7,858 nt of DNA from Actinomycetota bacterium (GCA_005788585.1 SYBY01000030.1:1-7858); one strand, 5' to 3'; shown: positions 1 through 6,853, counted from the stretch's first letter. Numbers and translations: made by a program. Notes: generated by a model not told the origin, from the letters alone.

Positions 1-114
1 ACGACCGAGTCCTGCGGCACGTGCCTGCCATCCCCGCCTGACCCCTTGGGCGAAATGGTCTTGACTGGCGCCGAAGCGAGCGACCATCCTCCACGCCCGC
101 TGCCGCCGCTACCG
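1..114. other. unassigned sequence downstream of the nuoG stop
   Basis: NuoG coding sequence would be expected here on the minus strand. None of the three minus-strand frames contains the expected next Cys of the N5 cluster site, a CPLQ-like motif, or the later cysteine motifs. The frame shifted by one base relative to nuoG stays open to the window edge but reads as a Gly/Ser-rich linker and then unrecognised residues. The plus strand is also open from position 1, but that frame runs on into antisense nuoG/nuoF and has no recognised product. The stretch could be a chimeric join, a rearrangement, or real novel sequence; the window edge prevents a decision. Confidence 0.4.
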
Positions 115-477
115 CTACCCATGCCGCCACTCGCGCCACCCGCCCTTGTCGCAGACGGGGCAGTCGAGCGGGTGGTTGACGAGCAGGAACTCGACGACCG
201 AGTTCTGCGCCTCGCGGACCTTGTCGGTCTGCGTGTGGACGACCATGCCGTCCTTGACCGGGGTCGCGCAGCCCGCCTGGAGCTTCGGGATGCCCTCGAT
301 CTCCACGAGGCACATGCGGCACGCGCCGACCGGCGCGCCGAGCTTCGGCTCGTAACAGAAGACGGGGATCTCGACGTCGCCGAGCTTCGCGGCGTCGACG
401 AGCATGAGCCCCTCGGGGGACTCGACCTCCCGACCGTCGATCGAGAAGGTGATGGTCTTGCGCTCGGGCCTGGGCAT
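115..477 (-). CDS. nuoG: NADH-quinone oxidoreductase subunit G, N-terminal fragment (truncated)
   Basis: This is the N-terminus of NuoG, the large iron-sulfur subunit of the complex I peripheral arm, which passes electrons from NuoE/F towards NuoB. The start ATG directly abuts the nuoF stop (no gap) and has no clear Shine-Dalgarno, so translation is probably coupled. Residues 8-95 form the plant-type [2Fe-2S] domain with ligands C41, C53, C56 and C70. The next site, H102-x3-C106-x2-C109 (cluster N5), begins normally as HPLDCPVCDKGG. After residue 113, where family members read E-C-x-L-Q, this sequence reads WREWRHG and stops. The fourth N5 ligand and the rest of the protein (usually about 700-900 residues in total) are missing. 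Identity of the fragment is certain. Whether it is a real truncation, a frameshift plus rearrangement, or an assembly error cannot be decided here. Confidence 0.85.
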   Translation of the reverse strand: MPRPERKTITFSIDGREVESPEGLMLVDAAKLGDVEIPVFCYEPKLGAPVGACRMCLVEIEGIPKLQAGCATPVKDGMVVHTQTDKVREAQNSVVEFLLVNHPLDCPVCDKGGWREWRHG

Positions 478-1758
478 CTAGGCGGCGACTTCGTCGGGGT
501 AGGGATTCGCCGTCCGCGCGCGCTCGATGTGCTCCTCGAACTCCTCGCGGAACTTCGCGACCATCGAGCCGAGCGGCATCGCCATCGCGTCACCGAGGAC
601 GCACAGGCAGTTGCCGATGATCTGCTCCTGGACCGACGCGAGGATGTCGAGGTCCATCGGCGTCGCGAGGCCCTCCTCGATGCGCTGGAGCATCTTCACG
701 GTCCAGTTCGTCCCCTCACGGCAGGGCGAGCACTTGCCACAGGACTCGTGCTTGTAGAACTTCGCGAGCTTCAGGGCGACGTCGACGACCGAGTTGGTGT
801 CGTCGACCACGATGATCGCGCCGGACCCGAGCATCGACCCGGCCTTCGCCATCGTGTCGAAGTCGTAGGCGAGGTCGAGATCCTCGGGCAGCAGCACCGG
901 CGAGGACGACCCGCCCGGAAACCAGAACTTGATCTTCGTGCCGTCGGGCGTGCCACCGGCGAGGCCCTCGATGATGTCCCGGCTCTTCATGCCGAGCTCG
1001 ATCTCGAAGTTGCCCGGGTTCTTGACGTTGCCGGAGACCGACACGAGCTTCGTGCCCGTCGACGTCTCGGTGCCGAGCTTCGCGTACTCCGCGCCGCCCA
1101 TGTCGATGATCACCGGGGCGGTGGCGAGCGTCTCGACGTTGTTGATGAGCGTCGGGCCCTGGTAGAGGCCCTGGTTGGCGGGGAACGGCGGCTTCAGGCG
1201 CGGGTTGCCGCGCCGGCCCTCGAGCGAGTCGAGCAGGCCCGTCTCCTCGCCGCAGAGGTACGCGCCGGCGCCGCGGTGGACCCAGAGGTCCTGCGTGTGG
1301 CCCGAGCCCAGGATGTTCTCGCCGACGAACCCGGCGGCCTTCGCCTCGGCCACGGCGGCCTCGAGGATCTCGGCCTGCTCGGCGTACTCGCCGCGGATGA
1401 AGATGAACGACTTCGTGGCCTGCGCCGCGTAGCCCGCGATGAGGATGCCCTCGATCAGCAGGTGCGGGTTCTTCTGCATGAGCTCGCGGTCCTTGAAGGT
1501 CCCCGGCTCGGACTCGTCGGCGTTGCAGACGACGTACTTGTCCATCGCGCCCTTGGGCAGGAACGAGAGCTTCTTGCCCATGGCGAAGCCGGCGCCGCCA
1601 CGGCCGCGCACGTTGCTCTGCAGCAGCTCCTCGACCACGCCCTCCGGCGGCATCGCGAGCGCCTTCTTCAGGTTCTCGTAGCCGCCCCGCTGGACGTAGA
1701 CGTCGAGCGTGGCGAGGCCCGCTTCGTCGATGTTCTTGAAGAGGAGGTGGGTGCTCAT
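478..1758 (-). CDS. nuoF: NADH-quinone oxidoreductase subunit F (NADH/FMN-binding)
   Basis: NuoF is the entry point of complex I: it binds NADH and FMN and carries the N3 [4Fe-4S] cluster, facing the cytoplasm. The 426-residue length is normal. Visible motifs are the glycine-rich RGRGGAGF (51-58), CNADESEPGTFKDRE (78-92), GAYLCGEETGLLDSLEG (165-181), and the cluster ligands C340, C343, C346 in ESCGKCSPC plus C386 in LCVLGD. All four ligands are present. The start ATG overlaps the nuoE stop as ATGA, with a good GGAGG site at 1766-1770, 7 nt upstream and inside nuoE. The TAG stop is followed at once by the nuoG ATG. NuoF works with NuoE and NuoG as the dehydrogenase module. No defect is seen. 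Confidence 0.97.
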   Translation of the reverse strand: MSTHLLFKNIDEAGLATLDVYVQRGGYENLKKALAMPPEGVVEELLQSNVRGRGGAGFAMGKKLSFLPKGAMDKYVVCNADESEPGTFKDRELMQKNPHLLIEGILIAGYAAQATKSFIFIRGEYAEQAEILEAAVAEAKAAGFVGENILGSGHTQDLWVHRGAGAYLCGEETGLLDSLEGRRGNPRLKPPFPANQGLYQGPTLINNVETLATAPVIIDMGGAEYAKLGTETSTGTKLVSVSGNVKNPGNFEIELGMKSRDIIEGLAGGTPDGTKIKFWFPGGSSSPVLLPEDLDLAYDFDTMAKAGSMLGSGAIIVVDDTNSVVDVALKLAKFYKHESCGKCSPCREGTNWTVKMLQRIEEGLATPMDLDILASVQEQIIGNCLCVLGDAMAMPLGSMVAKFREEFEEHIERARTANPYPDEVAA

Positions 1759-2453
1759 CCGTTGGCCTCCGGGTCAACGCTGCGGCGCTTGCTGAGCTGC
1801 TTGTCCGGGAGGGGGTCCTCACCCTTGCGGATCTGGTCGACGAGCGTCGGCACCTCGTCGAGCGCGATCGGCCCGACGTACACGCCGTCGATCGACGCCA
1901 TCGGCGCGATGTCGCACGCGCCGAGGCACTCGAACCCGCGCGCGTGGATGTCGTCACCCTCGCGCAGCTCGCCCTTGACGGCGTCGAGCAGCGCGTCGGC
2001 GCCGTTCAGCGAGCAGCTGATGTTCGTGCAGACGTACACGCGACACCGGCCCACGGGCTTGGTGTCGAGCATGTCGTAGAACGATGCGACGGCGACGAGG
2101 TAGCCGGGGGTCACCCGCATGACGCACGCGACCTGCTCGATGGCCTGCGGCGAGCACCAGCCGTGCAGGCGCTGGGCGGCGGCGAGCGCGGGGATCGACG
2201 CGGACTTCGGGTCCGGGTAGCGCGTCATGAGGTCCTCGATCTCGGTGCGCAGCTCGGCCGGGACCTCGGTCGTCGCGGGATCGGGGATCGTGGCCGGGTC
2301 CTTCGTGAGGTCGACCGGGTCGTCCCAGCCGGGGACGCGCGAGCCGCCGGCGTAGCGCGGGGGCTCGGTCTTGAACGCGGCGATGGCCTGTTCGCGCGGC
2401 GGGGCGGGGACGATCTCGCCGACGACCGGCGCGGTCTGGGTTTCGTCGCTCAT
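1755..2453 (-). CDS. nuoE: NADH-quinone oxidoreductase subunit E ([2Fe-2S] thioredoxin-like)
   Basis: NuoE carries the N1a [2Fe-2S] cluster beside NuoF in the NADH module. The 232-residue protein has a helical domain (about 67-128) with SIPALAAAQRLHGW and the SFYDML segment, then a thioredoxin-like domain with ligands C142 and C147 (CTNISC) and C176 and C180 (ECLGAC). I start it at the ATG at 2453, 2 bp after the nuoD stop. The same frame stays open much further upstream, but that region is nuoD read out of frame. No strong Shine-Dalgarno is seen, so coupling to nuoD is likely. Two oddities: the first ~65 residues are a Pro/Ala/Thr-rich, probably disordered extension, and the last ~20 are charged. 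Family members are usually nearer 160-200 residues. Confidence 0.95.
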   Translation of the reverse strand: MSDETQTAPVVGEIVPAPPREQAIAAFKTEPPRYAGGSRVPGWDDPVDLTKDPATIPDPATTEVPAELRTEIEDLMTRYPDPKSASIPALAAAQRLHGWCSPQAIEQVACVMRVTPGYLVAVASFYDMLDTKPVGRCRVYVCTNISCSLNGADALLDAVKGELREGDDIHARGFECLGACDIAPMASIDGVYVGPIALDEVPTLVDQIRKGEDPLPDKQLSKRRSVDPEANG

Positions 2454-2455
2454 GG

Positions 2456-3709
2456 CTAGCGGTCGATCCCCCCGAGCACCGGGTCGAGCATCGCCAGCGT
2501 CGCGATGAGGTCGGCGATGTAGCTGCCGCGCGTCATCGGCGCCGTGGCCTGCAGGTTCACGAACGAGGGGTCGCGCATGTGCACGCGCGCGGGCTTGCTC
2601 GACCCGTCGGCGCGCACGAAGCAGCCCAGCTCGCCACGGGGCGACTCGACCGGGAAGTAGTGCTCGCCGGGCGGCACGCGGAAGCCCTCGGTGACGAGCT
2701 TGAAGTGGTGGATGAGCGCCTCCATCGAGGTGCCCAGCTCGTGGCGAGGCGGCAGCGCGATCTTGCGGTCCTCGGTGATGTGCGGCCCCTCGGGCAGCCC
2801 GTCGAGGGCCTGCTCGATGATGCGGACCGACTGCTCCATCTCGGCCATGCGGACGGCCATGCGGTCCCAGTTGTCGCCCTCGGTGCCGACGGGGATCTTG
2901 AACTCGAAGTCGTCGTACGAGCAGTACGGGTCGGCCTTGCGCAGGTCCCACGGGTTGCCGGCGGCGCGCAGCAGCGGCCCGGTGACGCCGAGGGCCAGCA
3001 GCTCGTCCTCGCCCAGCACGCAGATGCCCTTGAGCCGCTGCAGCGCGATCTCGTTCTTGTAGAGCATGTCGCGGTACTGGCCGACGCGCGTGGGCATGAT
3101 CGCGATGAACTCGCGCAGCTTCTCCTCGAAGCCGAGCGGGATGTCCTCGATGACGCCGCCGACCTGGAAGTAGCGCGTGTGCATGCGCTGGCCGGTGGAC
3201 TGCTCGAAGAGGTCGAGGATGCGCTCGCGCTCGCGGAAGCAGTACCAGAACATGGACATCGCGCCGAGGTCCAGCGCGCTGGTCCCGAGCCACACGAGGT
3301 GGCTCATGATCCGGTTGAGCTCCATGTGGATGACGCGGAGGTACTGGGCGCGCTTGGGCACCTCGAGGTCGAGCAGCGACTCCACCGACCCGCAGTACGC
3401 GTACGCGTTGAAGAAGTACGCGAGGTAGTCCATCCGCTCGACGACGGGGATGGCCTTCCAGTAGCTCTTCTGCTCGGCGGTCTTCTCGATGCCGGTGTGG
3501 ACGTAGCCGATGATGGGCTTGAGGTCGAGGACGACCTCGCCCTGGAGCGTCACGAGCAGGCGGAGCACCCCGTGCGTGGCGGGGTGGTGCGGGCCCATGT
3601 TGACCGTGAGGAGCTCGTGCTCGCCTCCGTCGGGCGACTCGATGCGCTCGAGCCGCGCGTCCATCGTGATGGACTCCTCCATCCGGCGGTACTCGTTCGC
3701 CGTCGCCAT
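2456..3709 (-). CDS. nuoD: NADH-quinone oxidoreductase subunit D (49-kDa type)
   Basis: NuoD, with NuoB, forms the quinone-reduction site at the foot of the peripheral arm; the family descends from the large subunit of NiFe hydrogenases. Its 417 residues match the usual length. Seen are GPHHPATHG (39-47) and SYWKAIP (82-88), whose His and Tyr lie where structures show contacts to the quinone head group. Also present are MSHLVWLGTSALDLGA (125-140), PVGTEGDNWDRMAVR (263-277) and the characteristic end MLDPVLGGIDR. NuoD is separate from NuoC, not fused as in Escherichia coli. The ATG lies 2 bp after the nuoC stop, with a strong GGTGAGG-type ribosome site at 3715-3723, 5 nt upstream. Internal Met10 or Met16 could be alternative starts, but the ribosome site favours Met1. 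Confidence 0.97.
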   Translation of the reverse strand: MATANEYRRMEESITMDARLERIESPDGGEHELLTVNMGPHHPATHGVLRLLVTLQGEVVLDLKPIIGYVHTGIEKTAEQKSYWKAIPVVERMDYLAYFFNAYAYCGSVESLLDLEVPKRAQYLRVIHMELNRIMSHLVWLGTSALDLGAMSMFWYCFRERERILDLFEQSTGQRMHTRYFQVGGVIEDIPLGFEEKLREFIAIMPTRVGQYRDMLYKNEIALQRLKGICVLGEDELLALGVTGPLLRAAGNPWDLRKADPYCSYDDFEFKIPVGTEGDNWDRMAVRMAEMEQSVRIIEQALDGLPEGPHITEDRKIALPPRHELGTSMEALIHHFKLVTEGFRVPPGEHYFPVESPRGELGCFVRADGSSKPARVHMRDPSFVNLQATAPMTRGSYIADLIATLAMLDPVLGGIDR

Positions 3710-3711
3710 GG

Positions 3712-4254
3712 CTACCTCACCCCCGCGTTCGGGTCCGCGTCGACGCCGATCGTGTAGTCGGTGCCCTCGGCCTCGTCGGCCGTGAACAGGACCGGCTCGC
3801 CGCCGACGGGGAAGTCGCGGCGCTGCGGGAAGCCCTCGTAGTCCTCGGGCATGAGGATCCGGCGCAGGTCCGGATGGCCTTCGAAGATCACGCCGAACAT
3901 GTCGTAGACCTCGCGCTCCTGGTGGTTCGCGGTGGGCCAGTCGGGGGTGACCGAGGGGACGGTCGGCGCGTCGGTGGGGACGCGCAGCTTCACGGTCACC
4001 CGGTCGACGGCGCGCATGTCCAGCAGCTCGTAGTGCACGCCGAGGCGCGGCTCCTCGGGGTAGTAGTCGACCCCGTGGACGCTCATGAGCGAGCGAAAGC
4101 CCTTGGCCTTCAGCTGCTCGAGAACCCAGCCGATCTTGCCCGGCGCGACGACGATCTGGCCCTTGCCGTGAGCGTGCACGGTGTCGAGGACGGCCTCGCC
4201 GTCCGCGTCACGCAGCTCCCCTGCAAGCAGCTCCAGACCCGTGGCGTCAGGCAC
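3712..4254 (-). CDS. nuoC: NADH-quinone oxidoreductase subunit C (30-kDa type)
   Basis: NuoC is the cofactor-free subunit that packs against NuoD in the connecting part of complex I. The 180-residue protein carries the family signature near its C-terminus: ERE (113-115), YDMFG (117-121), [24 protein letters not shown] (126-149). The start is a GTG at 4254 that overlaps the end of nuoB by 8 bp. An AGAGGG ribosome site inside nuoB sits 5 nt upstream. No nearer in-frame ATG would keep the conserved N-terminal part. The C-terminal tail after about residue 150 is acidic and probably variable. Identity is secure; the exact start is slightly less so. Confidence 0.95.
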   Translation of the reverse strand: MPDATGLELLAGELRDADGEAVLDTVHAHGKGQIVVAPGKIGWVLEQLKAKGFRSLMSVHGVDYYPEEPRLGVHYELLDMRAVDRVTVKLRVPTDAPTVPSVTPDWPTANHQEREVYDMFGVIFEGHPDLRRILMPEDYEGFPQRRDFPVGGEPVLFTADEAEGTDYTIGVDADPNAGVR

Positions 4255-4978
4255 CTTCGCCCTCTTGCCCAGGCGCCGTCAGGGGCGCGAGCGCCACAGG
4301 CTCGGCCGCCTGCGGATCGGTGAGGTGGGCGGGAAGCTCGTAGCCGGGCATGAGCTCGGCGGTCTTCTCGGCGTCATACCGCGCGCGCCAGCCGAGGTCG
4401 GGCTGGTCCTGGATCATCTTGCGCAGCTTGAGGATCGCGTGGGCGAGGGCCTCGGGCCGCGGCGGGCAGCCGGGCACGTGGATGTCGACCGGGAGGAACT
4501 TGTCGGCCGGGACGATGGCGTAGTTGTTGAACACGCCCATCGAGGACGAGCAGGCGCCCATCGCGATGGCCCACTTCGGCTCGAGCATCTGGTCGTACAC
4601 GCGGCGGACGACCGGCGCCATCTTGATCGACACGCGGCCCGACAGGATCAGGATGTCGGCCTGCCGCGGGCTGGCCCGGAACGCCTCGAAGCCGAAGCGC
4701 GCGATGTCCACCCGCGAGGCGACGATCGACATCATCTCGATCGCGCAGCACGCGAGGCCGAACGTCGCGGGGAACAGCGCGTTCGACGCGGCCCACGCCC
4801 CGGCCTTGTCGAGCGTCGTCGTCAGCAGGCGCGACTCGACGTACTCCTCGAGCTCCTGGCCCGCGAGGTCGCCCTTCAGGAAGTCCCGCGCGCGGCGCTG
4901 CTCGATCTTCAGGTCGCGCTGGGCGGGCTCGGTGCCGAGCGTGCCGAACGTCCCCGGCTTGGAGCGGATCACGTCCAT
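4247..4978 (-). CDS. nuoB: NADH-quinone oxidoreductase subunit B (N2 cluster, PSST type)
   Basis: NuoB holds the N2 [4Fe-4S] cluster, the last iron-sulfur centre before quinone. The four ligands are visible: the tandem pair C77-C78 in [11 protein letters not shown]143 in GACSSSMG, and C171 in PGCPPRPEA. The 243-residue protein has a ~55-residue N-terminal extension before the conserved core and a Pro/Ala-rich C-terminal tail after about 205. I start it at the ATG at 4978, with a GAGGAG site at 4986-4991, 7 nt upstream. This overlaps the end of nuoA by 10 bp. A longer open frame upstream is only nuoA read in another frame. The [13 protein letters not shown] loop differs from the commoner GACANSGG-type loop but keeps the ligand. 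Confidence 0.96.
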   Translation of the reverse strand: MDVIRSKPGTFGTLGTEPAQRDLKIEQRRARDFLKGDLAGQELEEYVESRLLTTTLDKAGAWAASNALFPATFGLACCAIEMMSIVASRVDIARFGFEAFRASPRQADILILSGRVSIKMAPVVRRVYDQMLEPKWAIAMGACSSSMGVFNNYAIVPADKFLPVDIHVPGCPPRPEALAHAILKLRKMIQDQPDLGWRARYDAEKTAELMPGYELPAHLTDPQAAEPVALAPLTAPGQEGEGA

Positions 4979-5325
4979 GAGAGGGCTCCTCGGCGCCAGA
5001 CGTAGACGAACGCCACGGCCAGCAGGGTGATGAAGACGCCGATCTCGATGAGCGCGAACGTCCCGAAGCTCGCCAGCTGGATCGCGACCGGGAACAGGAA
5101 GACGACCTCGAGGTCGAACAGGATGAAGAGCATGGCGATCAGGTAGAAGCTGATGCCGAACTTGAAGTTGTGCTTGACCTCGGAGGGAAGGCCGCACTCG
5201 TACGGATCCGCCTTGTGCGGGACGTTCCGCTTCTTGCCGAGGAACCGGTTGGCGTACGCGAAGAGCGTGCCGATGCCGGCGCCGAGCAGGATGAAGACGA
5301 TGGCTGGAAGGTAGGAGCGAAGCAC
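4969..5325 (-). CDS. nuoA: NADH-quinone oxidoreductase subunit A
   Basis: NuoA is a three-helix membrane subunit at the junction of the two arms of complex I, next to the quinone cavity. The 118-residue product has predicted helices at about 6-26, 59-79 and 88-110. The loop carries DPYECGLPS (40-48; the conserved loop Cys is C44). Helix 2 carries the conserved [20 protein letters not shown] (60-79) with acidic D71 and E73. The start is a GTG at 5325 with a GGTGA ribosome site (5333-5337) 7 nt upstream. It is the first gene of the operon: everything upstream is divergent. The leader contains a 9-bp inverted repeat immediately before the ribosome site, the only candidate control element seen for the operon. 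Confidence 0.96.
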   Translation of the reverse strand: MLRSYLPAIVFILLGAGIGTLFAYANRFLGKKRNVPHKADPYECGLPSEVKHNFKFGISFYLIAMLFILFDLEVVFLFPVAIQLASFGTFALIEIGVFITLLAVAFVYVWRRGALSWT

Positions 5326-5341
5326 GGGGGGATCACCGTTC

Positions 5342-5366
5342 TATCACCCTTTGTGACAGGGTGATA
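5342..5366. promoter_or_regulatory. perfect inverted repeat in the nuoA leader (operator or RNA switch candidate)
   Basis: The arms TATCACCCT (5342-5350) and AGGGTGATA (5358-5366) are perfect reverse complements around a 7-nt spacer, 16 bp upstream of the nuoA GTG. A further ATCACC at 5332-5337 lies exactly 11 bp from the ATCACC inside the left arm (5343-5348), about one helical turn, and is the complement of the nuoA ribosome site. No T-tract follows on either strand, so it is not a classical terminator. It could be a dimeric-regulator operator. If transcribed, it could also be a leader hairpin that competes with pairing of the ribosome site. Confidence 0.55.
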
Positions 5367-5417
5367 CTTAGTGGCGCACGGCACGATGATGTCGGGCCGC
5401 GCGGCGGCGCGTCGCAC

Positions 5418-5423
5418 TACCCT
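5418..5423 (+). promoter_or_regulatory. candidate -10 box for a leaderless transcript
   Basis: TACCCT fits the actinobacterial TAnnnT -10 pattern and ends 6 bp before the GTG at 5430. Transcription would then start at or next to the start codon. This agrees with the absence of any Shine-Dalgarno upstream of that gene. No convincing -35 box was found, and the match is short, so confidence is limited. Confidence 0.35.
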
Positions 5424-5429
5424 CGCGGC

Positions 5430-5873
5430 GTGAGCACCGTCGCCCTGATCATGGCCTGGCTCGTCGCCGGGTCGAACGCCCTCGCGGCGGTCGTGGGTGC
5501 GTGGCAGTGGTGGCGCGTCGAGCCCGGCCCGTCGTTCTGGTTCCTGGCGCGCACGGGGCAGGCGCTGGCGATCGCGCAGGCCCTGGTCGCCGGGGTGCTG
5601 GCGCTCTCGGGCTTCTCGCCCGGCAACTGGCTGTACTGGCTGTACGCCCTGATCCCCGTGCTGGTGGGCTTCATCGCCGAGGGGGTGCGGATCGCCTCGG
5701 CGGAGGAGGTCCTCGACCGCCGCGGGCTGCCTGACGCGCAGGCGCTCGGCGAGTTGGACGAGCGCGGCCAGCGCTCGGTGGTGGTGGCGATCATGCGCCG
5801 GGAACTGGGCGTGGCGGCGATCGCTGCGGGCGTCGTGGCGTTTCTGGCGCTGCGGGCGATCGTGGAGATCTGA
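5430..5873 (+). CDS. small four-helix membrane protein, unknown function
   Basis: I do not recognise a family. The 147-residue product is hydrophobic, with four likely membrane helices at about 4-27, 36-60, 66-88 and 126-143. A cytoplasmic-looking charged loop (89-125) separates the third and fourth. The segment GNWLYWLYALIPVLVGFIAEGVR is rich in aromatic residues. I chose the GTG at 5430 because a -10-like TACCCT lies 6 bp upstream, as expected for a leaderless mRNA; an in-frame ATG at 5451 is an alternative that would shorten helix 1. A still longer reading from 5361 would begin inside the nuoA operator region and add a non-hydrophobic, Gly/Arg-rich stretch, so it is unlikely. The gene diverges from nuoA across a 104-bp region, but nothing shows a link to complex I. 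Confidence 0.7.
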   Translation: MSTVALIMAWLVAGSNALAAVVGAWQWWRVEPGPSFWFLARTGQALAIAQALVAGVLALSGFSPGNWLYWLYALIPVLVGFIAEGVRIASAEEVLDRRGLPDAQALGELDERGQRSVVVAIMRRELGVAAIAAGVVAFLALRAIVEI

Positions 5874-5896
5874 GGGGGCCGGGGGGGCGAGTTTCG

Positions 5897-5944
5897 GATC
5901 GGGGCGCCTAGTGGGGTCATATGTGCCCACTTCCCGACCCGATC
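5897..5944. repeat. imperfect REP-like hairpin at the 5' end of the DUF559 gene
   Basis: The left arm (5897-5915) and right arm (5926-5944) pair at 15 of 19 positions around a 10-nt loop (5916-5925). That loop contains the ATG start codon (5921-5923) of the following gene. The right arm, CCCACTTCCCGACCCGAT at 5926-5943, matches the arm at 6857-6874 at 17 of 18 positions. It is the inverted copy of the arm at 6829-6846. The right arm is therefore part of the coding sequence (residues 2-8). The degenerate left arm suggests this copy is older, or constrained by its role as the gene's leader. Confidence 0.75.
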
Positions 5945-6853
5945 TCCATCGAGCACGCCATCGCCGCCATCGCGGCAACCCAGCGCGGGCTCATTACCCG
6001 GCCCCAGTTGTATGGGCTGGGCCTCAACCTCGACCAGATCCAGTACCGCGTTCGTCGCGGTCGGCTGCATCGCCTCTACCGCCACGTGTTCGCCGTGGGG
6101 CACCGTGGCCTGGAGGCGGACGCGCTGCGACTCGCGGCGGTCATGGCCTGCGGCGACGGCGCTGCGCTCAGCCACTGCTCTGCCGCTGCGGATCTCGGAG
6201 TCCTCCCCCGGCGCGGCGGGCTCATTGACGTCACGGTCGCCACCCGCAACGGCAGGGACGCGCCTGCGCACGTTCGGCTGCATCGGGTGGCGAAGCTCCC
6301 GGCCGACGAGCTGATCACTCGGGGCCCGCTGCGTCTCACCTCCCCCGCGCGGACTTTCGTGGACTGCGCAGCAACGCTGCATGATCGCGAGGTCGCCCGC
6401 ATGCTCGATGCGGCCTGGGCCCGTCGTCTCATCGACTGGGCGGCGATCGAGCGGGCGATGGAGGCGCCGCGCGCCGGCGTCGCGCGGCTGCGACGGGTCA
6501 TCAACACCCACACACCGGGCAAGGACACGACCCGGACGCGCCCCGAAGAGCGGTTGCGTCTCCTGGTGCTCGGTTCATCGCTCCCGCGCCCCGAGTTCAA
6601 CGTGCAGGCGGGGCCCTGGGAACTCGATCTGCTCTGGCGCGAGCACCGCTTGGTGGTTGAGATCGACAGCAGCGGCTATCACGGCAGTCCCTGGGCGCGT
6701 GCCCGTGACGCGCGCAAGGACGCCTGGCTGGGGGCGCGTGGGTATCGCGTGCTGCGCATCCCGTCGCCCCTCGTCAAGGGGGACCCGCAGCACGTGCTCG
6801 GGCTGATCGCACAAGCGCTGTCCTACGGATCGGGTCGAGAAGTGGGCACATGA
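5921..6853 (+). CDS. AbiEi-like / DUF559 (PD-(D/E)XK nuclease-like) protein
   Basis: The 310-residue protein has two parts. Residues ~10-60 resemble the winged-helix AbiEi_4 domain of type IV toxin-antitoxin antitoxins (AAIAATQRGLITRPQL, then QYRVRRGRLHRLYRHVFAVG). Residues ~205-300 resemble DUF559, a Vsr-like endonuclease fold: an acidic helix with E209/E210, ELDLLW (D236), VVEIDSSGYHG (E247, D249, H254), and ARDARKDAWLGARGYRVLRI. The acidic residues expected of a metal-dependent nuclease are present, though activity is unproven. The middle (61-200) contains TSPARTFVDCA, common in this family. No AbiEii toxin gene is adjacent. The start ATG lies in the loop of a hairpin and the stop codon begins within the loop of a second, related hairpin, so both protein termini are encoded by inverted repeats. 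Possible roles are an orphan antitoxin-like regulator, a defence nuclease, or an enzyme that moves the repeats. Confidence 0.88.
   Translation: MCPLPDPISIEHAIAAIAATQRGLITRPQLYGLGLNLDQIQYRVRRGRLHRLYRHVFAVGHRGLEADALRLAAVMACGDGAALSHCSAAADLGVLPRRGGLIDVTVATRNGRDAPAHVRLHRVAKLPADELITRGPLRLTSPARTFVDCAATLHDREVARMLDAAWARRLIDWAAIERAMEAPRAGVARLRRVINTHTPGKDTTRTRPEERLRLLVLGSSLPRPEFNVQAGPWELDLLWREHRLVVEIDSSGYHGSPWARARDARKDAWLGARGYRVLRIPSPLVKGDPQHVLGLIAQALSYGSGREVGT

Noticed and set aside
1..30. Plus-strand ESCGTC reading resembling the NuoF cluster motif ESCGKC
   Set aside because: The following residues (LPSPPDP) do not continue the PCREG motif, and the real nuoF is intact in this window; probably coincidence.
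46..2079. A 677-codon open frame on the plus strand
   Set aside because: It is antisense to nuoG, nuoF and nuoE, which have clear motifs. Its Arg/Ala/Leu/Asp-rich, low-complexity translation is typical of the opposite strand of GC-rich genes.
2579..3757. A 392-codon open frame on the plus strand
   Set aside because: Antisense to nuoD and part of nuoC, with repetitive Leu/Val/Asp/Glu/His composition and no recognisable domain.
5342..5366. Inverted repeat considered as an intrinsic terminator
   Set aside because: It lies between divergent starts rather than at a gene end, and no T-tract follows on either strand.
5417..6511. A 364-codon open frame on the minus strand across the membrane-protein and DUF559 genes
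   Set aside because: Antisense to two better-supported genes and no family resemblance.
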